A DNA stretch of 64,000 nucleotides from Ligula intestinalis (GCA_036362985.1 JAYGXS010000001.1:67498509-67562508), one strand, 5' to 3'. Counted from the stretch's first letter, positions 33,740-45,821 are shown. Notes: generated from the sequence alone by a model not told the origin. Numbers and translations are program-made.

Positions 33740-36184
33740 GGCATAATTTCAATCGCCAACGGATAAATCAATGACGTCGCTCTATTGCGCATGACGTAAT
33801 GGCATGTACTACAGGACAGCCGGCATCTCTACATCACGAAGGTCCTGGCGTCTGTCTCATTTACAGTAGCCTTCTCACTAGCGTAAGATGCCATTGACAG
33901 AACAGTGCGGCTGACGCAGCATATGTAGTTCAAAGCAATATAGTTAGAAATGCATTCAAATATCGACATCCCAAGCGATAAACTTCTACAGAAGGAAAGT
34001 TCGGTGGAAACAGAAAAAGTGATTTGTGTAAATTTTCGAGACTGGTCCCCTAGAAAGTCACCTGATAACTGATAGATTTACGCAAACAGTTAACTGAAAA
34101 CACTGTCAAACGCAAGATTGTATGGTTGGCTTAAGTGTAAGCCAAAAAGCGTCATCTGTATTTAATTATACGTTTGACAGTGGTTGTTTATCCTTTCATC
34201 TGACCTTAGAAAAATGTTTAATGTACATCTAATTATGTGTGCCTATTAATGCATGCCTCGTCTGAGTGCAATAAATTAAGGAGTTAGTGGTCTGTCCTGG
34301 TTGAGCAGGCGCCAACAATTTGGATTTTCTCCCATGAAAATATGTGTTTTGCGTCCAATGTCTGCCCGGCAACCTGGAATAGGTGGTTTCATCTCCACAC
34401 CACTTATTGGCATTCATGTATAGGGTTTGACTAAATATTACCGGTTTAGTCGTATTACACTGCAACACAACTGGTACACGGTATTTTGTGGACCATTTTT
34501 TATGTCGAAATAGCCTCTGTGTTCTTGTGGAGTAGAAGCTGGGTATGTAAGGCAGTTGCAGGCTTGTGGGCAATTTATACGTGGTATTTTCTTAGCTGTC
34601 TTTTGGCGAGCTCAGATACATTCATCACCTATGAGAGGGTTCGCCAGTTAGTTGGTGGTGACGCTTAAGTAGTTGCAGTTCTGAAATTTTATTTTCCTTT
34701 GAACTGGTTGGTTGTGTGCATTGACGAAAAAAGTGTGGCCGATAATCGATTTCCGAAGATAATCGGAAAAGTTATTTTATTTATTTCCGATATACCTCTG
34801 TATCTGAGCAGTACGTTTTTGTTCAACTGAGCAAACTGTTGATAGTACAGCGCTTGTGAGTCATTAGGCAGTACGTCCCTCAACCCAAGATGGTTTTGGA
34901 GTACGTGGAGTGGTCAATCGATCCTCCTGCGCAAGAGGACATATACAAGTGGGATTTTCTCGTTTTCCTCTATTTGGAAGGAAAATTAAATTCATGGGAA
35001 TGTGGAATTTAGGCTTGAATGGAGTTATTCATGTGAATCTTTTTTGACCGTGTTAAATGAATCGTCTACATAATGCAGCCGCAATCTCGAATTAACTGTG
35101 GGAAGAGCTGTAAATTATAATTTCTCCATCATAGACTCCACCAAAAAGCTGGACGTTGGTTGTCCCATAGGAGGCGCCTTTAAGCTTTCCATAGTATTTC
35201 CCGGAATAATAAATGTTTTTTCTAGACAAGGTGTTCAAGTAGGAAATCTGCAAGTACGTTGGTAGAGTAGGCCTACAGGAGCTCTGTCTGTAGGTCCTTG
35301 CCATCTCTGGTTCATTTTGTTTCATGGAATTCGCTAAAACTCTGGCAAAACTTTTTTTCACATTTTATGTTTTGATGATTTTTCGAAGAGTGTGTTCTGT
35401 AACTTTGTAAGGCCATTGATTAAAGTCGTGTTTTTCGAGTCGTCAATTAAAATTGATGGTACCTTCTCTGTTTAGTCGGTCTTGCTTAAAAGAGAGGTAA
35501 AAGCAACTTCGCTAGCTGGTAGAATTATTATGTTTTCATCTTTTTTCGGTGAATAGGTGTGAATAAAGAAAAAGCGCCGATGGACACAATATTTTTACCA
35601 TTTTGAATCTTTAAGCCTTTTTTCTTCTCAGGGCGTTATAGTTAACTTTCGGTAGATTTTTTGCGTTATTTGTAAGTGGATGGAGTTGCTTAAATAACCA
35701 TTGGAAATCGAGTAGCTTCATGCAAGGTCAACACTCAGAAATGACATTGTATGTCATCCACCTAGAAACCGAGTGTGAAGAACACTAGAAATTCGGGAAT
35801 GGTGGCACTTAAGGCTTTGCGGTAAGAGCTAAAGACAACGAAAGACAGCATAGTGCGCAAAAAGGAAATGCAAACACATTGCATGTTCGCCATTTTCTTG
35901 TTTAAGTCAGTCAATCGCCAGTGGAAACACATTGCCGCAGTTTAAAAAATACGACAAAACCGAAATTTTTAGCCCTTTTTGGAACACGCAGTCGACAAAT
36001 CGAAAAATTTTAATTACCATTATGTACTTTTTATCAAGTATAACATATAGTGGACACGAAAAAGCAAGGGGATGCATGTAGAACGGCTATTAATAAAATA
36101 AAATTAAGGAAAAGTACAAATGAGAACATTTAGCAAAGGAGTTATTATTCGACGTAAGAATCACTGTACGTTTATTCATGAAAT
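33740..36184. other. Unassigned AT-rich stretch
   Basis: Apart from the nested inverted repeat at 34.1 kb, only short overlapping frames are present (longest 114 codons on the minus strand at 34,229-34,573, no recognisable domain). Confidence 0.4.
34101..34182. repeat. Nested inverted repeat (possible small MITE or structured RNA)
   Basis: CACTGTCAAACG (34,101-34,112) pairs with CGTTTGACAGTG (34,171-34,182). Inside, TTGGCTTA (34,126-34,133) and TAAGCCAA (34,138-34,145) form a second perfect stem with an AGTG loop. Two nested perfect stems in 82 bp are unlikely by chance. Confidence 0.45.
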
Positions 36185-36720
36185 AATCTAACAACCCTAA
36201 CCTTTACTTTAAAATGAAATGCTAAAACAATTACCATAAACATTACTTTAATGGTAAATGCGAATCCCTATCCATAAATCGCCTACATTTACTTTAAACC
36301 CATTACATTGTCCACACCAACCTTAGCAGACTAGCCTAAGATTAACCCATAACCTCCAAACTTCAACTTTAAATACAAACTCACTTCCCCAACACAAACA
36401 TTAAAATACTACCCATAAGAAAAAGCTTACATCTGTAGCATTTCAATACATAACCTCGCCTTAAATCCCAAACTGCAACCATACTATTAAAAGCCTATCT
36501 TTATCCCTATAATTAATCCCCTACATCTAATCCTACCCCCTATACCACATTTAAACCTTCAATAAAAATCATTGCACCAATATAAGTAAAAAACCTCAAG
36601 TCACATCTAACGGGAAAAAACCCTGCTAGCAAAATAAACTAAATCTAACTGCAACCGCAACCGTAACCGCTTATACCATAGTTACAATTATCCTTACGTT
36701 AACCTAGCATGCCTACTTAA
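36185..36720 (+). repeat. G-poor, CCTAA/CCATAA-rich degenerate tract
   Basis: For more than 500 bp the plus strand contains very few G (one to six per 60-base line) but many C and A, with recurring CCCTAA, CCATAA, AACCT and CTTTAA words. It grades into GCAACCGCAACCGTAACCG near 36,650. This looks like a decayed tandem array, perhaps derived from a telomere-like (TTAGGG) unit, but no exact unit repeats cleanly. No gene is seen in it. Confidence 0.45.
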
Positions 36721-37142
36721 ATGTAGAAAGTAGGCGCGGTTACAACAACAATAGGTGGGATTACAGGCGTTAAGGTTAATAGATTGTGCAGCTCAATTAC
36801 CCACAGGCCTCGCGATCTGACCAGACCATTCCTTTGTCACAGACATTCTTCCACCCGTTGTCTCCGAAAACATACTTCTTTAAGCGTGTTAATGCATAAA
36901 ACATGCTATTATATTTATATCGGTGAACTTTCAAAAGTGACAGTTCAAGTTTTATCTGAGCTCCCATGTGTGATTGATAGACAACCAAGTTCACTGGCGT
37001 ATTCCTCTGGTTCAGCGTCAATCAGAATGCAATGCGTTGGAAATGCTGAACCCTCTTAGAACCACCTACCAATTCAGCGACACGGAGATCATCCCGGCAC
37101 ACCCGCGGTTGATGCCGCGATTGCACTTTCGCATACGTCGCA

Positions 37143-37179
37143 CCATCGACCTGGCACGCGGCCCGTGCCAGGTCGATGG
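37143..37179. repeat. Perfect 16-bp inverted repeat with 5-nt loop
   Basis: CCATCGACCTGGCACG (37,143-37,158) is followed by a five-base GC-rich loop and its exact reverse complement (37,164-37,179). The stem is GC-rich, unlike its surroundings, and would form a very stable hairpin in RNA or cruciform in DNA. Function is unknown. Confidence 0.7.
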
Positions 37180-37515
37180 CGCCTTTAAAATATTATTTAG
37201 CCTTAATAATTGTGAGATAAAATCATTTATTGAATCTTTGGCCTCACAATAAACATCCACTCTTCCCGGTAGGTGCCGTTGCCGACAGCCATGCTTGCGA
37301 TGGCTGAGGCTTTTTTCCAGTGCCCTACTGCGTTAAGATTATTCGTCCTTTCAGCGAGTAGTTCCGGACGCACTGACCGCGTTGTCTGGCCGACCCCAAC
37401 ACACGCTCACTTGCAGACAAGTTCGGTCACAGCGGCCCATATGCCACTTGAACCGGCCACCCCTCGGGTTGGGCCACAGACCAACTGACTACTTCTTTCA
37501 TTTACTACACAAACC

Positions 37516-37539
37516 TATATATATATATATATATATATA
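37516..37539. repeat. (TA)12 microsatellite
   Basis: Twelve perfect TA units directly to the right of a GC-richer stretch (37.06-37.49 kb) that contains no recognisable gene. Confidence 0.9.
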
Positions 37540-38205
37540 ACTGTTGTCTATCGTATATTGTAACTTACAGCTTACCCTGCTCATTGTAACGCACTAAGTT
37601 CCTTCATTAGTTGGACGCTATGAGGCATACGTCAAACTCTGTCACCACAGTCATTAATCAAGGGTGGTAGTTATGTGCTCGCGCCAGTTTGACGTAGCCT
37701 GGTTAATGCCTGCGGTCGGCTAATCCGACCATTATTTTGGTCCAGTGAACCTAAAGTGCAGTGTGTTGTCCATGCCCATCAAATACAGTAAGCTTTACAT
37801 CTAGTGAAATGTCGTGGTAAAGGCAATAAATGTCATGTTGCACGAAATCAGCGCACGCTGCGTGCCCCAAAACTATTATAGCAGTAAATCAAGAAAAATA
37901 AGCAAACAAGACATAATTTGGTTTACAAAATACTATTTACTAGATTAAAATATTTAAATTTCACAAAAAACTCAAAAATGAGGTAAGAGCTGTATGAGAA
38001 GTCAGAGATACAGTGTAAAATTCAAGTGGGTTTTAGGCAAGGGATCTCAAAAAACGTCAAATTAATTGGCAACATGTATAAATTCAACAAGGATAATGCT
38101 TAGTATGGTTTCTTCTAGCATTTAAAATCACATTTAGTCTTTCAGACATAGATATCGCCTACTTATCGAAAATACTTTGTGCAATGTGGGTATTGAGTAA
38201 AAAGT
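37540..38205. other. Unassigned stretch
   Basis: AT-rich, with no frame over 60 codons, no splice-bounded exon and no repeat recognised before the PLE that begins at 38.2 kb. Confidence 0.45.
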
Positions 38206-40253
38206 CCACTTTGAGAAGAAGACAACTCAATCGCTGGGACAACACTTTTATTCAGCTGACGTTTCGATATCCGTTGTGGATTCGTCATCAGAGACATAAT
38301 CAGAGAGCAGTGGCATATAAAGATAGCGAATGCAAACAAGCACAATTAACGGTAGGTGCCTTCTTGCGTGCTGATAGTTTGTTGAACGGCATGCGGGCTC
38401 TGTTTTACTGAAATTTTATCACGCATGGTGATTTTATCTGGGCCATATGGCCCTCCGGTGTTGGTGCAGGATGACGCGGTGGCCTGTCTGTTCTCCAAGT
38501 GACAACTTGCATTGGTCAAATTAATTTTTAGCGCTCAATATGCATTGGGCAAATCGTTGCACTTTATTATGGATTGAAGGCCCATGAACCATGACTCAAG
38601 TAATTCTCTGCTCACCCGATTGTCACCGCTTGCGAGAATTTTGGTCCAATCAAATTTGAATGTAAGGCATCACTTCGCCGCACTTCTGCCCATGTTCGCT
38701 GATTCGCGCCTTTACAAGTCTACCAGTTTCTATGACATCATTGCTTTGCTGGCTACTGCATCATATTCTGCAGACGACTTCAGATGTTTCTTGCTATAAC
38801 AATGGGTCTTTTTGTTTCATTATCTGACGCCTTATGGTTACCTCCGGCATGTGTGCGACTCCAATTCCAAATAGTGTGATAAGGCAGCAGACTTTAATGA
38901 CGTACGCAATCGCTCGCCAATTTTTTTGGGTCTGTTCGGCTTTGCTGGCCACATCGTTAGCGCAAGAACCGGTTTATGAAGTTGCGCGAGTAGCCATTTT
39001 TTCTGGACACCCGTCGAAGGTATTGTACCTTGGCCACTTTATCTTCCGGTTCGCTGCAGTGCGTCTCAACACGCCGATAGACCTTCCTTATGCAACGGTG
39101 TTTGTAGCTGACTGAGTAGTTGCTTTTGTAATTCAGTACTTGCATCGTGTTTGTCGGTTTCCTGATGACTTTAGTCGTACGGCCACCACAAGCTTTGCGA
39201 CAGACGAGAACATCATGCAAGGCCAGCTGGTTGTTCTCTTCCTCCTCCATCTTAGATAGGACATCCGCGAAGACGCTGTTGAGAAATTCCTTGAACGTGA
39301 GCACCAGATACCTATCGATGCCGACGAAGGTGTCATCCACATACCATGCCCAGAATTTTGGTCTGTGGTGTTGGAAGGCCAGTGACTTCAGCTGTTTTAT
39401 GACCACCTCCGCTTTGCGTCCCTAAATCAGTGAACCCATCGGTGTGCCCTTCATCTGTTCGTAGATTGTTCCGTCAAAAGTGAGGTACGTCGTGAGACAG
39501 AACTTCAGGATCTGTAGGATTTAAGTATGTCCGATACCATTCTCCATCTGGTTGTATTTGCCTCGTAGGTGTACGTCGGTGGTCTGGACTGCCAAATCCT
39601 GAGGGAATGAAGTTGAAAGGGACGTGATATCGGAGAAAACCATGATATAACTTGGCAGGAGACTTACCTCTTTCTGTTTTTCCAATAATTGTTTTAATTA
39701 GCGGACCACCTTCTCTGAATCAGTGGTCAGAATTTTGAGACGCCGAAACAGCCACTTTGCCAGTCCGTACGTTGGAGTGCCTTTAAGTGATATGATGGGT
39801 TGGAAAGTAGCGCCCTCCTTGTGCAATTTGGAGAAGCCATAGAAACGGACCGGCCGTTTCTTTTTTTCTTGCCATGCGTCGGCCAGACAGCGTTATTACA
39901 TCCGAGTTCTCGTGTGCCAACAGGGTAGAATTGATTTCACGTGTCAGCTTTTTGATGGGATCGGTTTCACAAAGACCATAAAATGGCGATACCACGGTAA
40001 GTTTTTTCGCCTTCTGAAGGTAGTCGGTTCTTTCCAATATGACCGTAGAACGTTCCTTGTCGGCTGGCACGAATTGCTTCTTCGTCGCGAGCTCGGTCAA
40101 GCACACTCTGTTGAAGCAGTTTTGGGTTGTCTTTGCCCATGAACTCAGAACATTTGGTCTTTTTATTGACAAATTATCTAGCGGAGGGTGCTTGAACGAG
40201 TCCGCGACAAACAAGCAATTCGTGCCAGCCGACAAGGGACGTTCTACTGTCAT
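38206..40253 (-). mobile_element. Near-complete 3' two-thirds of a Penelope-like element (ETGR lineage), inactivated
   Basis: Reading from 40,253 downwards on the minus strand, blocks occur in PLE order. The RT finger region comes first (KQFVPADKERSTVILERTDY, then CETDPIKKLTREINSTLLA), then KGTPTYGLAKWLF (~39,780). The palm motif FSDITSLSTSFP (~39,620) stands where FDVTSLFT-like is usual, followed by FDGTIYEQMKGTPMGS (~39,450) and the catalytic WYVDDTFVGIDR (~39,340). The thumb has MEEEENNQLALHDVLVCRK and YRRVETHCSEPEDK. Below 38,957 come a linker (FGIGVAHMPEVTIRRQIM), a GIY-YIG box degraded to SNDVIETGR (~38,740), the tail LASGDNRVSRELLESWF (~38,620) and the 3' hammerhead-like motif. Several in-frame stops and frame changes make it non-functional. 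RT copies the element RNA and GIY-YIG nicks the target. Its 5' side runs into a palindrome at 40.15 kb. Confidence 0.85.
38250..38300 (-). ncRNA. Hammerhead-ribozyme-like motif at the 3' end of the 38-40 kb element
   Basis: On the minus strand: CTGATGA (38,285-38,291), a C, then a hairpin with GAATCC and GGATATC arms, GAAAC (38,261-38,265) and GTC (38,258-38,260). The loop (ACAAC) differs from the GCGAT loop of the 32.2 kb copy while both stem arms are unchanged, which suggests the stem is under constraint. Stem I is weak here. Confidence 0.4.
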
Positions 40254-40295
40254 ATTGGATGGAACCGACTTCCTTCACAAGGCGTAAAACTTACT
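40010..40295. repeat. Palindrome inside PLE coding sequence (two RT 5' regions head to head)
   Basis: The left arm (about 40,010-40,115) on the minus strand and the right arm (about 40,190-40,295) on the plus strand encode the same block, KQFVPADK followed by RSTVIL. Both read outward from a centre near 40,150. The left arm continues into the long minus copy. The right arm stops after FLHKA and a few further residues. This is a head-to-head dimer of PLE 5' ends. Confidence 0.75.
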
Positions 40296-40329
40296 GGAGT
40301 ATCGCTAATTTTATGAAGCCAAATTCATA

Positions 40330-40928
40330 TAATCTCATCGTTTTCATCATCCCCCAAAGAAGACGAATGTTCGAGGACATGGACTGAGTTATATTGGGAC
40401 TGACTTTTTCGACACACGCTTGGTTCAATCATCTGAGTAAGGCGGTAGTTGTTTCTGTTTGCTGGGACCGTTTCAGCCTCGCTGCATGCCTGTTATTATA
40501 TCCATGCTCGGGGCACGATTTTTGACCTGCTTGTTCACTCCTGACTGTCCGTAAGATTGACCGCTGGGGGGCTTAAGTGACCTTTGTCCCCTTTGCGGCT
40601 GTCGTAACTGATGGCATGTCAGTGCGCTTACTGGTCTGTCCCTCAGACTAATCATTTGTTGCTGCTCGCATGAGTTAATGTCAACCTCGTGTGTGCGGTA
40701 GCGGTGAGGTAGCGTTCCACGCTGATCACGTGATCTTTGACTGACCCCTCTCCTTTCTTCCTCTGATCTCAGTTTTACTCTACGTTTGTGTCTGCTTCGC
40801 TATCCTATTGGCCTTGTTCGAACTGACTCGAGACGTTTGCGTACCACCTGGTAGGCAGGATAAAGGTCTGTGGCTCTATTTTGTGTGCCAGTCGAGGACC
40901 AAATTTTCAGCAGAAGTCGAGCCATCTT
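40330..40928 (-). mobile_element. Penelope-like element tail, minus arm of a ~600-bp inverted repeat
   Basis: Minus-strand translation gives MARLLLKIWSSTGTQNRATD, then YPAYQVVRKRLESVRTRPIG, then downstream MISLRDRPVSALTCHQLRQP and a QRGQRSLKPPSGQSYGQSG block. The same sequence is repeated in reverse complement at 41,367-41,960, where it reads on the plus strand with the same blocks. The two arms are closely similar over their whole length, so the inverted duplication is recent compared with most repeats here. The arm carries no endonuclease domain of its own. Confidence 0.75.
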
Positions 40929-41960
40929 GAATCCAACGGTTATCTGAAGTCCTTCATATGCAAGTGTCTTAAGACGCCACACCTTGAGCGGTCGAAAGGG
41001 GAAGGTCCCAAGTTTTGGCTCGCTATCCTTTATGCGAAGAATGTTTCCGAGGCAACTGCAAGAATCCTAAAGCCATTCGGGATCGGTGTGGCTCACAAGT
41101 CAGAATCAACTATCAGAGAGCAGATTATGAGGTCCAAAGACTAGCTAACGTCAACAGAACAGTCTGGCCTGGTCAACAGCCTAACATGTTAAGACTGCGA
41201 TGCTAGGTATGGCGGTGAAACGGGCAGATGCCTTGACTCCAGGTAGAATGAGCATCAGCTGGCAATCAACCGCAAGAATACACTGTCTATCGTGTAGGAA
41301 CACATCCAGCAGAAGAATCACTCCTCCGCCGTCGACAATGCAAGGGTAATCGGCCGAGCCAACGACAAGATGGCAAAACTTCTGCTGGAAAGTTGGTCTT
41401 GGACTAGCTTTCTTAACGGAGCCATACACCTTCATTCTGCGTAACAGGCGGTACGCAAACGCCTCGAGTCAGTTCGAACAAGGCCAATAGGATGGCGAAG
41501 CAGACACAAGCGTGAAGTACAACTGAGATCAGAGGAATAAAGGGGAGGGGTCAGTCAGGGATCACGTGACCAGCGTGGAACGCTACCTCACCGCTACCGC
41601 ACTCACGAGGTTGACATGAGCTCATGCGAGCAGCAACAAATGATTAGTCCGAGGGACAGGCCAGTAAGCGCACTGACATGCCATCAGTTACGACAGCCGC
41701 AAAGGGGACAAAGGTCACTTAAGCTCCCCAGCGGTCAATCTTACGGACAGTCAGGAGCGAACATGCAGGTCAAAAATCGTGCCACGAGCATGGATAAAAT
41801 AACAGGCATGCAGCGAGGCTGAAAAGGTCCCGGCAAACAGAAACAACTAGCGCCTTGCTCAGATGATTGAACCAAGCGTATGTGCGAAACGTCAGTCCTG
41901 ATATAACTCAGTCCATGTCCTTGAACATTCGTCTTCTTTGGAGGATAATGAAACCGGTAA
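40905..41960 (+). mobile_element. Penelope-like element, plus copy (RT end, GIY-YIG and tail)
   Basis: Plus-strand blocks run in order. HLESNGYLKSFICKCLK, then GPKFWLAILYAKNVSEATAR, then LKPFGIGVAHKSESTIREQI (40,930-41,140) form the RT-to-endonuclease linker. The GIY-YIG box follows as CDARYGGETGR (~41,197-41,230, where NYxGETGR is usual), with a stop further on. NARVIGRANDKMAKLLLESW (~41,335-41,395) and a HLHSA-stop-QAVRKRLESVRTRPIG tail lead into the inverted-repeat arm (41,367-41,960). The arm has CAGATGATTGAACC and GCGAAACGTCAGTCC near 41,855-41,900, which may be a more distant form of the hammerhead-like end. Stops and substitutions show it is dead. Confidence 0.72.
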
Positions 41961-41964
41961 GATT

Positions 41965-43926
41965 TCTGGACCTTAAACCTCTGCGCCCATATAATCTCGT
42001 TTATATTTATAGAACCTTCGTTTCTCCCATCCCTCTGTAATAATTTCGAGTTTTTAATGCAATGTGCTACGTGTCCTCCTTTTAGTTCTGTTTGACCGTT
42101 TAAGAAATTCAGTGTTTTAATTCGCTTTTCCCTAAATACCTATTTTGCTTTATCTGTTTACTAAAAAGTTCAAAATAAGATATTTCGTATGAGCATTTAG
42201 TTATACAATGAGGTTTTAACAATTCCTTCTTACGCGGCTGTGTGTTTAGGTCATGGTTGTAGAATCATCCAAACATGTGAACCCAATGCCAAGAAAAACG
42301 AACGACAATAACAAAGGTCTCAGATGAATATGCCTAAGATGAATTTTAAAAAAAACTTCCTGAACAAGTTGCTCTTTAAAAAAAGTGTTTTTATTTGATA
42401 CTTTAGTGTCGAATGTTTGTGTAATGTACGTTCATTGAAGATTACGTAGAGATCAAACTGGGAAATGATGACCAATTGTTTTGACTTCCCCGACAATTTG
42501 GGATAAATATTCCACTTAAAATGAAAAAAAAACTTTTTAATGTATACATAGTATTTTTTCAGTATGCTCTATTGCTTCTATGCCCCGCTCTTTGTTGGCA
42601 GAAGCACAACCATGAAAAGAAATTGTCCTTCGATATTTTTGAATCTGATAAGCTTTTACCTGTAAGGTTTTAAATTTTATATTCACTGATTGTCTTTTAT
42701 ACGCTGAAAATGTTTGGACGGGGTTTGCCTAAGGCGTTTCAGAGAACACTTATGATGTTTCGCGATATCTCGTACATGTTTATCTACGGATTCTAATTTC
42801 GGCATCATTAAACAATTTTGTGGTTGCCTGAGTTTACTAGTTATCTTAATGATACAAGGCGTTACAGATTTACAAAATAAAATATTGTTAATTGACTCCG
42901 CTCTTCTTTTCTCGACAATAATGCGTTATCTCATAAATGCCCTTACCTCAAATTCATGAACGCAGAGCACATTTTTCTGTCCTCTGAACACATATGATTA
43001 AAAGGTTCACGGTTTTTCCTAATGTTCTTTTTCAGTTCGACACGCCGAAACAAGAAGTTTTAGTTCGCAGAGATTCATAGCGCAGGAGAATCCTTGGATA
43101 TTAAAGCACTTTGGATTTGGCCCCTTTTTGCCCCTTTTTGCTCTCAGAATACTTGGCTGAATTTACCTCTTTTCTAACAAACGAAGTTCTGCACCTTAAG
43201 TCAACCCAGTGAAAAAAATTATCAACCCTAAATGAATGCAAATACTCCACTCAACTTGTGATATTCACATTTCACCAGATATACAATTTGCTGTACAGTC
43301 TAGCAAAAAAAATCAAATAAAGACAAAGCAATTGGGGTATAATGCAGAATCGTCAATTTATGAGGGTTATACTCGATCGGAATTGCTCAGAAGGCCTTGC
43401 GTCCCAGAGAACAAGGAAATGGGAACGCCATCCTTTGTAATACATGTGGCTGTGGGCCTAGTTCCGAGAAAAGAAAATATTCCCTGAAATTGCCAGTAAA
43501 TTCACCAGAATTGCCCATGGTTTCGGTTCCTGTGTCTAGTCATGGGCCCTGTTAGCAATTCCTAGAGCACAAAAAGTGCTTAAGGTAAGTCTTTTTTGTT
43601 CTTGATTGTTGTCGTATACCTGTTGGGTCATAGACCGATCGATCTCAACTTTTATATGCCCATCAAATAAGGTTACTTGTAGCGAAGCACCTATAAACCA
43701 GAGTCTCCCAGAAATCTAGATGCGTTTGTAATTATACACAGCAACGGATGCGCTTTATTTAAGCGCACCATTGACTACTTCGAAGTGTTAAGGTATACAT
43801 TAAGGTAAAGCAGTAAATCAAAAATATGGGCTATATGTAAAGGATCAGAAAATCGAATAATTTTTAAATGCTAGGAGGGTTCGGCAGATTTGAATAATTC
43901 AGTCGATCCCATTGTGAAATTTCATG
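41965..43926. other. Unassigned AT-rich stretch
   Basis: Short frames only. A GCCCCTTTTT word is tandemly duplicated near 43,120. Nothing else is recognised. Confidence 0.45.
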
Positions 43927-44002
43927 GTTTCGTGGGAAGTCGAAGCCACAAAACCCAGAAGGTTTTTGCGCAGCTAACTCTCTACCATTGACCAACGAGA
44001 CT
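43927..44002 (-). repeat. tRNA-derived repeat unit (SINE-like), copy 1
   Basis: On the minus strand a 76-nt unit has the tRNA frame: acceptor 5' arm GTCTCG with its partner CGAAAC, a D-arm with TCAATGGTAGAG (A box) and a B box CTTCGACTTCC in a GTGG..CCAC T-arm. The anticodon arm cannot fold (GCTGCGCAAAAACC). It shares this unusual middle with the copy at 49,961-50,037, so it is a repeat family rather than a working tRNA. Confidence 0.55.
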
Positions 44003-45821
44003 CACTGTGAGCCATAAAGTTATTTACACTTGTGTCAATTTACCCACCCAATCAACTATTTGTATGGAATCCACTATTACGGATACAACAACTTGAATTG
44101 TTAGGCAGGATTTCCTAAGCAGTCACCTAGAATCCACCAGATTAACTACTGGGAGGACTTAACAGACTTGAATATTTTAGTGATGCCTGCAATTTTTAAA
44201 ATACATTAAGAACGGTGCCCGTATGACACAATGGTCTCCTCTATGGGGTTCAGCGCGATTCTCTTTTAAAGCTTTCAAATTTGTGCGAAAACTTTTGGGC
44301 ACGTAAGTTGTGTAGCATGAAGATAATTCAGTTAGTAAATTTTGCATCCAGTCATCATAAAAATGGTAACAATGCCGTTCATGTTTTTCAGAAAAAGCTT
44401 ACATCACTCAAAATGAAATTTAATATTGGCTCATAGAACAACAAGGCTAACGTTTTTTGATAAAGGCGCTAGAATTCTGAACACTATTGGATACTCCAAG
44501 GATCCGCCAGAGTTATCAAGAAAGTTGAACCCATTCGGAGTAACGATATTTTCCCATTAAACCGACTGGTGGACAATGGGCATGGATAATCGCAAAACGG
44601 CGGAAAACTCTTAGATATTATCAGCACTCATGATTATAGATAGCGTATTACTGCAGCAGTATACTCGATGTATGCGCCAGTGCAAACGAGAATAAATCAA
44701 CAGGCTCAGCCTGGATACTGAGACGATGCCATTTACGAGAAAGAGTATCTTCTGTTAAATGTCAGAAGTTTCCATTCGCAGATGAGGTAAATTAGTTACT
44801 TTTTGCTGCTAAGACTTTTGATCCGAAAGTAGTAGGAATCACTGACGCATATTGTTGTTACCTGTGCATATTCAGGGACCCAGTGAAAGAGAAATTAACA
44901 AGCTCAGAAAAAATGCCCTAGGAAACAGTTAATGTGCATAGTAGTCACCAAGCCCACCACGAACAACCACAGAAAGCAACCCATACTGAGGATAAATGGG
45001 CTTTCAGAAAGGCGACAATAAGGCAGCGGTCAACATGCAGGTACTTATGGAATACCTTTCACCGCATGACATCCTCGGTGGAAAATAGATGCTATGAGAC
45101 GTACATTTAAAAGTTCAGAAAGTCACTGACGCCGACAGGACGATTTCAATTATATAGAGTTGAATGCAAGTGTAGTAATCGGAAGGATGAATCAATATTC
45201 GCAAATTTAGAAAGTTTTCAAACCCGGAAGATACCCTATGTATACACTCGAAGGGAAATCCCTAATTTCCTCACGCAAAGAGGGATAGGTCACAGGGTCC
45301 TCCTAAAAGTTTGCCATGGAGGTGGATCTCGTTGTATATATCATAGACAACATAAATAAATGTTTGGATAGAGTGTGCTATGAATAAGCATTTTGCGGAT
45401 TCAAAAAATCTCATTATTAGTACCATTGTTCACAACCAAAAGGTACACTTCCTTTAAGTACAAACCTTGAGAAGGCGTAAATTTTTGCAAAAGGGGAACG
45501 AAGAGGGGCATCTTGAAAACTTTCTTCCTTGAAATACATTGGAATGTATAAGGTCATTGAAAATCAATGAGGATAGTGCACGTTTCGGCAGAAGGCATTT
45601 TTCAAAGAATCTGCGTCTTCCAGATCGTCGAAAAGAAGCGCATTCAGAATCTGGCCTCCTGCAGTGGCTAAACGATATTGAGATTAATTTGCACGATATC
45701 CAGTGTAACAGTCCATAATTAAGTAGGATGTAAGAAAAAACCACCTCTCAGAATTTTGGTCAACATTTCATGAGTTTGGTAACCTACCATAGATGCCCGT
45801 TCAGCCGCTTGACAATCTCCA
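44003..45821. other. Unassigned stretch
   Basis: Mostly AT-rich with short frames. The segment from 44,880 to 45,130 has a more even composition but no recognisable product. Confidence 0.4.

Noticed and set aside
34229..34573. 114-codon minus frame
   Set aside because: No domain, surrounded by AT-rich sequence, no splice or start evidence.
44213..44270. tRNA-like A-box and B-box words on the plus strand
   Set aside because: Spacing is too short and no acceptor or T-stem forms.
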